In this document: piece by piece, positions 18,468 through 22,310 of the stretch | How positions within the stretch are numbered: position 1 is the stretch's first letter | Layout: each line of letters starts with the position of its first letter | From: a virus | DNA length: 22,310 nt | Virus record (IMG/VR): IMGVR_UViG_3300032229_000179 | Location: 1 to 22,310 of that record | Reading direction: 5' to 3' (one strand) | Translations under genes and position numbers: made by a program | Notes under the pieces: model-generated | What the model saw: the letters and a program-made list of their open reading frames with translations, nothing else | The model's database searches: none | What the model was told of the DNA's origin: nothing

Positions 18468-21097
18468 TATTTATTTTTTAATTCGTCTAATTCTGCTTTT
18501 AACTCTTGTATCGACTGAATAAGTATAGGTACAAGTTTAGAGTAGTCTACTGATTGATGCATTTCTCCGTCTTTCTCTCCGTTTACTGCGTAAGGTATAA
18601 CCTCTGCAATCTCATGAGCAACCACACCGTAATTCCTGTCCTCTACGCCCTTCCATTTGAAGTCGTACACTTTTATATCTTTTATGATAGAAAGTCCGTT
18701 AAATGGCTTTAAATCTTCTTTTAGACGATAATCTGATGATGTGTTGAATGATGTTGCGTAAGTATTGGTAGAAATTGAACCTACGGTTGATAATGTGTTT
18801 CTAAAGTATAGGTGGTAACGAGTATCTGATGAGTTTACGTTTGTTGTAATACCTGATTGATCAGTACCGACCTCTATTGATAATCTTGATGTGTTGTAGG
18901 TTGTAGAACCACCAATGTAAGCAAAAGTTGAACCATTTGTTCCTATTGCTACGTTACCACCAAGTAGATTGATAGAGCCACCACTACCACCCATCTGATT
19001 TGCTCTTAGTGATATTGAACGGTATCCATCAAAGAATATATTTGTTGAGTTGTCATAAACTCTATATGTTGTAGCGGTTCCGGCACGAGTTCCCTCATAG
19101 TAATATAAGTCAGAATCCGTACCCTCAACTCTAATATATCCACCTGCAACATTTAATTTAGTAACTGGGCCACTTGTACCTATACCTACGTTACCACTAT
19201 TCTTAATCCAAATAGCATCAATCACACTTTGGCTTGAATACCCATTATTTCTAACAGAAGATAATACTAAATCAGATGCCCATCCATAATCTACGTTTAT
19301 ACTTCTAATTGAAGAACCAACAAGCGTTGTTCCGTTATTTGCATTGTTATAGAATTGTATCCTCGCACCGTTACCACTTAATGTATTACTTGCTGTATTA
19401 TTTGTTAATTTTAAAGCATCATAAATGCCGTTAGTCCCATTTTGGAAATATCCAGTAAGAATATCTGAATTTGAATGTAGTTTTGCTTGAGGACTTGTTG
19501 TTCCAATACCTACGTTACCAGATCCATTAATCCGCATACGCTCGGTATTGCTATTAACGAATACTAATCCATCTCCACCTGCGTTACCGATTGCTACAAT
19601 ATCTCCTTTTGTTCCAGTAAGAGGGCTCCCGCTACCATTCCAATAGGTCATTACTGGCAATAATAAAGAAGAAGATGCTCTTTGTAGATAAATTACATCA
19701 TTTACTGTTAAGCTACCAGCTACGTGTAATTGAGTATTAGGATTACTTGTTCCGATACCTACTGCACCACCTGAAGTGATACGCATACGTTCAGAACCAG
19801 AAGTAGAGAAGTACATAGTACCTGCGTCACCATCTAATCTTAACCCGCCACTATCAAAACCAAGTGAACCAAATGTTGATGAGTTTGCAGTATTTCTAAA
19901 TCTTATTGCTCCATAATTTGCTGCAACATCACTTCTGAATATATCTAATCCGAATCCAGCTACCGTGTCGATAGTTAGTTTTGCAGTTAGACTGCTAGTA
20001 CCGATACCAACATTCCCAGTAGTATAATAAATATTACTTCCACTTGTAATCCATTGAGAAGAAACTTTATTATTGAAGGAAGTCCAATCAGATGAACTTA
20101 AAAGACCTCTTGCAGAACCTGAAGCGGTAGGAATATTAAATGTATGGACGCTACCTGCAGATGAGATAGCAAAGTCAGTTCCTGAAGTGCCAGTTTGCAA
20201 AGATTGAGAAACAGAAGTTAATCCGTTTAACGCAATAATTGCAGCAGATAACTTATTATTGAATGTAGTCCAATCGGTAGCACTTAAAAAACCATTTATA
20301 GAACCAGTTGCTTGTGGTATAGAGAAAGCACCAGTTGTATTGTTATAAAGCAATGGGCTAGTAGCCGATAAAGCAGTTAATGCAATATAGTTATTAGGAT
20401 TTGTTGAATTGTAAGGAGTATATCCTAAAGCACCTGTAACATCACCACTTGTTAACGTAATCGCCCCTGTTCTTGTATTGAATGAACTAACACCAGCTAC
20501 TATTGTCCAAGTTCTATCTGCTGATAAATCAAAAGTAGTCCCGTTAATTGTAAGGGTTCTTGATGTAGGAGTATATGTTGTTGAATCAACGCTGCCGTCT
20601 GCTTTTAGGAACTGAGAGGATGTACCTCCTGTTCTAATTAGCGAAGAAGCTGTCAAAGAACCTGTAACCGAAGTCGCTACTCCGATTGTAACTGCCGACC
20701 CTGTATCTGTAATTGTAGAATCAGCGATTGAAGAACTGCTAGAGAACTTGGCTAACTTATTTAAAGTACCTGTTCCCGCAATCTTATTATTGAAAGTCGA
20801 CCAATCAGTAGAAGTTAAATAACCGCTATTTGAACTAGTCGCAGCACCTAACTTGGTTTCGATAGATGCCTTTGTTTCGTCTCCTGTATTTGTTCCGCTA
20901 AGGTTAGAAGCGGTAATTGTACTTGTAACGTTTAAAGTACTTACAATCTCTACAGCAGAACTAGATAAGTATAATGGCGTATTGTTACCCAACCCATCCG
21001 TAATCCTTTTGAGAGATCCAGTAATAGAATCATTGTCCGTAACCTTTAGCAGGGAATCGTACGTTGATTGTATGGTATTACCGGTTAATGAAGCCAT
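18467..21097 (-). CDS. Tail fibre with C-terminal S74 chaperone
   Basis: An 876-residue fibre. The N-terminal 350 residues hold three copies of a DW[ST][ST]FNNK motif (near 97, 274 and 336). The centre has five GNVGIGTSxP-like units, a triple beta-helix repeat frequent in Bacteroidota phages. The last 105 residues are an S74 intramolecular chaperone: SSDYRLKEDLKPFNGLSIIK, YGVVAHEIAEVIPYA, SVDYSKLVPILIQSIQELKA. Known S74 domains trimerise the fibre and cut themselves off just before the conserved Ser of SDxRLK; Ser and Lys are present here. The gene sits unusually between head-tail joining genes and the tail terminator and has its own promoter. Confidence 0.9.
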   Translation of the reverse strand: MASLTGNTIQSTYDSLLKVTDNDSITGSLKRITDGLGNNTPLYLSSSAVEIVSTLNVTSTITASNLSGTNTGDETKASIETKLGAATSSNSGYLTSTDWSTFNNKIAGTGTLNKLAKFSSSSSIADSTITDTGSAVTIGVATSVTGSLTASSLIRTGGTSSQFLKADGSVDSTTYTPTSRTLTINGTTFDLSADRTWTIVAGVSSFNTRTGAITLTSGDVTGALGYTPYNSTNPNNYIALTALSATSPLLYNNTTGAFSIPQATGSINGFLSATDWTTFNNKLSAAIIALNGLTSVSQSLQTGTSGTDFAISSAGSVHTFNIPTASGSARGLLSSSDWTSFNNKVSSQWITSGSNIYYTTGNVGIGTSSLTAKLTIDTVAGFGLDIFRSDVAANYGAIRFRNTANSSTFGSLGFDSGGLRLDGDAGTMYFSTSGSERMRITSGGAVGIGTSNPNTQLHVAGSLTVNDVIYLQRASSSLLLPVMTYWNGSGSPLTGTKGDIVAIGNAGGDGLVFVNSNTERMRINGSGNVGIGTTSPQAKLHSNSDILTGYFQNGTNGIYDALKLTNNTASNTLSGNGARIQFYNNANNGTTLVGSSIRSINVDYGWASDLVLSSVRNNGYSSQSVIDAIWIKNSGNVGIGTSGPVTKLNVAGGYIRVEGTDSDLYYYEGTRAGTATTYRVYDNSTNIFFDGYRSISLRANQMGGSGGSINLLGGNVAIGTNGSTFAYIGGSTTYNTSRLSIEVGTDQSGITTNVNSSDTRYHLYFRNTLSTVGSISTNTYATSFNTSSDYRLKEDLKPFNGLSIIKDIKVYDFKWKGVEDRNYGVVAHEIAEVIPYAVNGEKDGEMHQSVDYSKLVPILIQSIQELKAELDELKNK
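18940..20010 (-). repeat. Fibre coding repeats GNVGIGTSxP
   Basis: Five imperfect units coding for GNVGIGTSS, GAVGIGTSN, GNVGIGTTS, GNVGIGTSG and GNVAIGTNG are spread over this stretch, best preserved at DNA level around the CCTACGTTACCA core (plus strand; for example near 19182 and 19509). They are a source of recombination between receptor-binding modules. Confidence 0.7.
20066..20807 (-). repeat. Fibre coding repeats DWxxFNNK
   Basis: Three copies of a roughly 24-base unit (about 20066-20089, 20252-20275 and 20783-20807) code for DW[ST][ST]FNNK, each preceded by a short glycine/serine segment (LLSS, FLSA, YLTS). They mark repeated domains in the N-terminal shaft of the fibre. Confidence 0.7.
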
Positions 21098-21110
21098 TTA
21101 TATTTTTGTT

Positions 21111-21141
21111 CTAATATAGTAAAAAAAATTAACTTTTGCAA
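21111..21141 (-). promoter_or_regulatory. Bacteroidota-type promoter for the fibre gene
   Basis: On the minus strand TTG (21141-21139), exactly 20 bases, then TATATTAG (21118-21111). This fits the Bacteroidota TTG-N19/21-TAnnTTTG promoter with one mismatch. It lies in a 61-base gap and would start transcription only some 5-10 bases before the ATG at 21097. It allows fibre expression independent of the upstream head genes. Confidence 0.65.
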
Positions 21142-21158
21142 CAATAGTTTTCAAGAGA

Positions 21159-21623
21159 TTACTTCCAAAATCCTCGAATGAACTTAATGCCGTTTAAGTC
21201 TATATTATCTAAGAAATAATAAGTTCCGATGATACGCTCTTTGTTAAAGAATCTAGGATTATTACTCTTATATGGGGCTGCTATTGCACTTGTGTTTAAT
21301 CCACTCTGGAACCCGCTTTGTATATTCAATACATCATTAGCTGTTTGACGAGTACCGAACTCTAGATAGATAAACTCTTTTATTGGTTTTGCGATAGCTA
21401 GTCCGCTTATTATATTCTTCCCTACATTCATTCTATAGTAAATAGGGTCTTGTGTTAATGTTATCCTATCTTGAGTGTTGTTAGAAGCGTATGCTCTATT
21501 TGTAGAGTTAGTAATTGTACTTACTGCCTCCTCTACCTTTTCCTCTGCTCTAGCGTGGATTCTTTCAACCCATCTCTTGTAATCGTATAATACTTTTGCT
21601 GGATCTGTTGTCTTAACTGCCAT
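21159..21623 (-). CDS. HK97 gp10-like head-tail joining protein
   Basis: A 154-residue protein with an N-terminal charged helix (YDYKRWVERIHARAEEKVEE), a small beta region and PIKEFIYLEFGTRQTANDVL; an EFGT near residue 90 is the common mark of HK97 gp10-type tail-completion proteins. The C-terminus ends in FLDNIDLNGIKFIRGFWK. Its place between the head-closure gene and the tail genes matches the family. It starts in a one-base overlap with the gene upstream. Confidence 0.72.
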   Translation of the reverse strand: MAVKTTDPAKVLYDYKRWVERIHARAEEKVEEAVSTITNSTNRAYASNNTQDRITLTQDPIYYRMNVGKNIISGLAIAKPIKEFIYLEFGTRQTANDVLNIQSGFQSGLNTSAIAAPYKSNNPRFFNKERIIGTYYFLDNIDLNGIKFIRGFWK

Positions 21624-21964
21624 TAGTTTCTACGCCAAGCTATAATTTTAGTATAGTATCTATCTTCTCCTTCGTCGATAACTGAGTGAATGATATAATC
21701 GTTACCTCTATAGGTTATCTTGTAGGACTTGTTGATAGCTGCTGTTTCTGCTCTATATCTCAACACAAACATATATTTGTTATTGATAACCCTCTCCCCT
21801 CCTTCGATGAATAAATCTCCATCATAAGGTTTAACGGCAGCAAAGGTAGTTAGGTAGTTGCTATAAGTAGGCTTAGTACCACCTGCAGTATCAGTCGTAT
21901 TGCTATAAGACTTTACAATGATAGTTTCCTTAAAATCGGATGTTTTGTAAACGCTATCTTTCAT
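21623..21964 (-). CDS. Head closure / head-tail adaptor protein
   Basis: A 113-residue beta-rich protein (FKETIIVKSYSNTTDTAGGT, TFAAVKPYDGDLFIEGGERV, KITYRGNDYIIHSVI, YYTKIIAWRR). The order of strands, the internal ExGGER segment and the closing YYTKIIAWRR fit the phage head-tail joining family (SPP1 gp16-like). It lies directly after the connector gene with a TAATG overlap, the usual order of connector, stopper, gp10. Confidence 0.72.
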   Translation of the reverse strand: MKDSVYKTSDFKETIIVKSYSNTTDTAGGTKPTYSNYLTTFAAVKPYDGDLFIEGGERVINNKYMFVLRYRAETAAINKSYKITYRGNDYIIHSVIDEGEDRYYTKIIAWRRN

Positions 21965-22310
21965 TAGAATAAATAAATTCTTCTATAGCTTTGAGCATGT
22001 TGTTTCGCTCCGTTAGATAATTCAGTTACTTGTGAGCTATCCATTACGTTTTCTCTAAACTCAAAGTCCATAGCTACTTGCTTTAAGATAGCCACTTTCA
22101 AGTCAGCAGGTAACGCAGTGTAACCAGCCACATATTCAATCTCGATAGGAGTATCGATTCCGTAGAATCTAATATTCTTAAAGTTATTCCCTGTTACTAA
22201 GTAATCAGTTCCTGCAGTTAAGGTAGTTTTAGTACCTGACTCGTCGATAGACTTAACGTGAGTTATAGATTGGATAGGTCCATAAGGTATATCAATATTC
22301 TCGGCTACTT
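21964..22310 (-). CDS. Head-tail connector protein, gp6-like (partial)
   Basis: The N-terminus lies beyond the right edge; about 115 residues are visible. They include GPIQSITHVKSIDESGTKTT, a TDYLVTGNNFKNIRFYG strand, and the helix ALPADLKVAILKQVAMDFEF followed by REN. This P-x-DLKxAILxxVAxxFEFREN helix is typical of gp6-like adaptor proteins that sit under the portal. The stop TAA overlaps the head-closure start as TAATG. Portal, terminase and capsid genes should lie further right. Confidence 0.78.
   Translation of the reverse strand, partial: VAENIDIPYGPIQSITHVKSIDESGTKTTLTAGTDYLVTGNNFKNIRFYGIDTPIEIEYVAGYTALPADLKVAILKQVAMDFEFRENVMDSSQVTELSNGAKQHAQSYRRIYLF

Noticed and set aside
1-22310. 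tRNA genes, insertion sequences, integrase or attachment sites
   Set aside because: I saw no cloverleaf, transposase or recombinase motif on either strand, though tRNA detection by eye is not exhaustive.

Overview
The window is part of a tailed bacteriophage genome, most likely a siphovirus of a Bacteroidota (Flavobacterium-like) host. The DNA is AT-rich and densely packed. Neighbouring genes overlap by ATGA or TAATG. One promoter matches the Bacteroidota TTG / TAnnTTTG form. The long fibre carries the GNVGIGT repeats and S74 chaperone common in phages of this phylum. Tape measure, tail-tube and G/GT chaperone genes are present and no sheath gene is seen, which indicates a long non-contractile tail. 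Terminase, portal, capsid and integrase are not in the window, so lifestyle cannot be decided.

Left half, plus strand (1-8435), is an early/replication operon. In order it holds a truncated gene, a Cro/C1-type HTH protein, a Mom-like DNA-modification acyltransferase, an ERF annealing protein, a small membrane protein, a YqaJ exonuclease, and a small protein with an SSB-like acidic tail. Next come a DnaA domain IV-like protein, a PAPS-reductase-family ATP pyrophosphatase, a second and clearer DnaA domain IV protein, and a winged-helix replication initiator. A second Mom-like protein, a DnaB helicase, several small proteins and a DUF5664-type nucleotide pyrophosphohydrolase follow. Inside the initiator gene lie three 16-bp direct repeats at exact 22-bp spacing, followed by a very AT-rich stretch: a lambda-like origin embedded in its own initiator gene.

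The two operons converge at 8436-8538, which holds two RNA hairpins (one a strong terminator) and a 19-nt element. The same element recurs, with one difference, in the leader of the tail-chaperone gene at 16816-16834. Because that gene is on the other strand, the two RNAs would be complementary.

Right half, minus strand, is read from 22310 down to 8537 as a late operon: head-tail connector (partial), head closure, HK97 gp10-like protein, S74 fibre with its own promoter, small protein, tail terminator, two paralogous tail-tube proteins, and tail chaperone G with a -1 frameshift into T. Then come the tape measure, a large tail-tip protein, and a lysis cassette (coiled-coil/TM protein, DUF5675 endolysin, 46-aa basic protein, holin candidate, unimolecular-spanin candidate). 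It ends with a metallophosphoesterase, a small protein, a methyltransferase and a RusA-like resolvase.

Together the genes describe a phage that replicates from an internal iteron origin with its own helicase, recombines with an ERF/YqaJ/RusA set, probably modifies its DNA heavily, and lyses a Gram-negative host.
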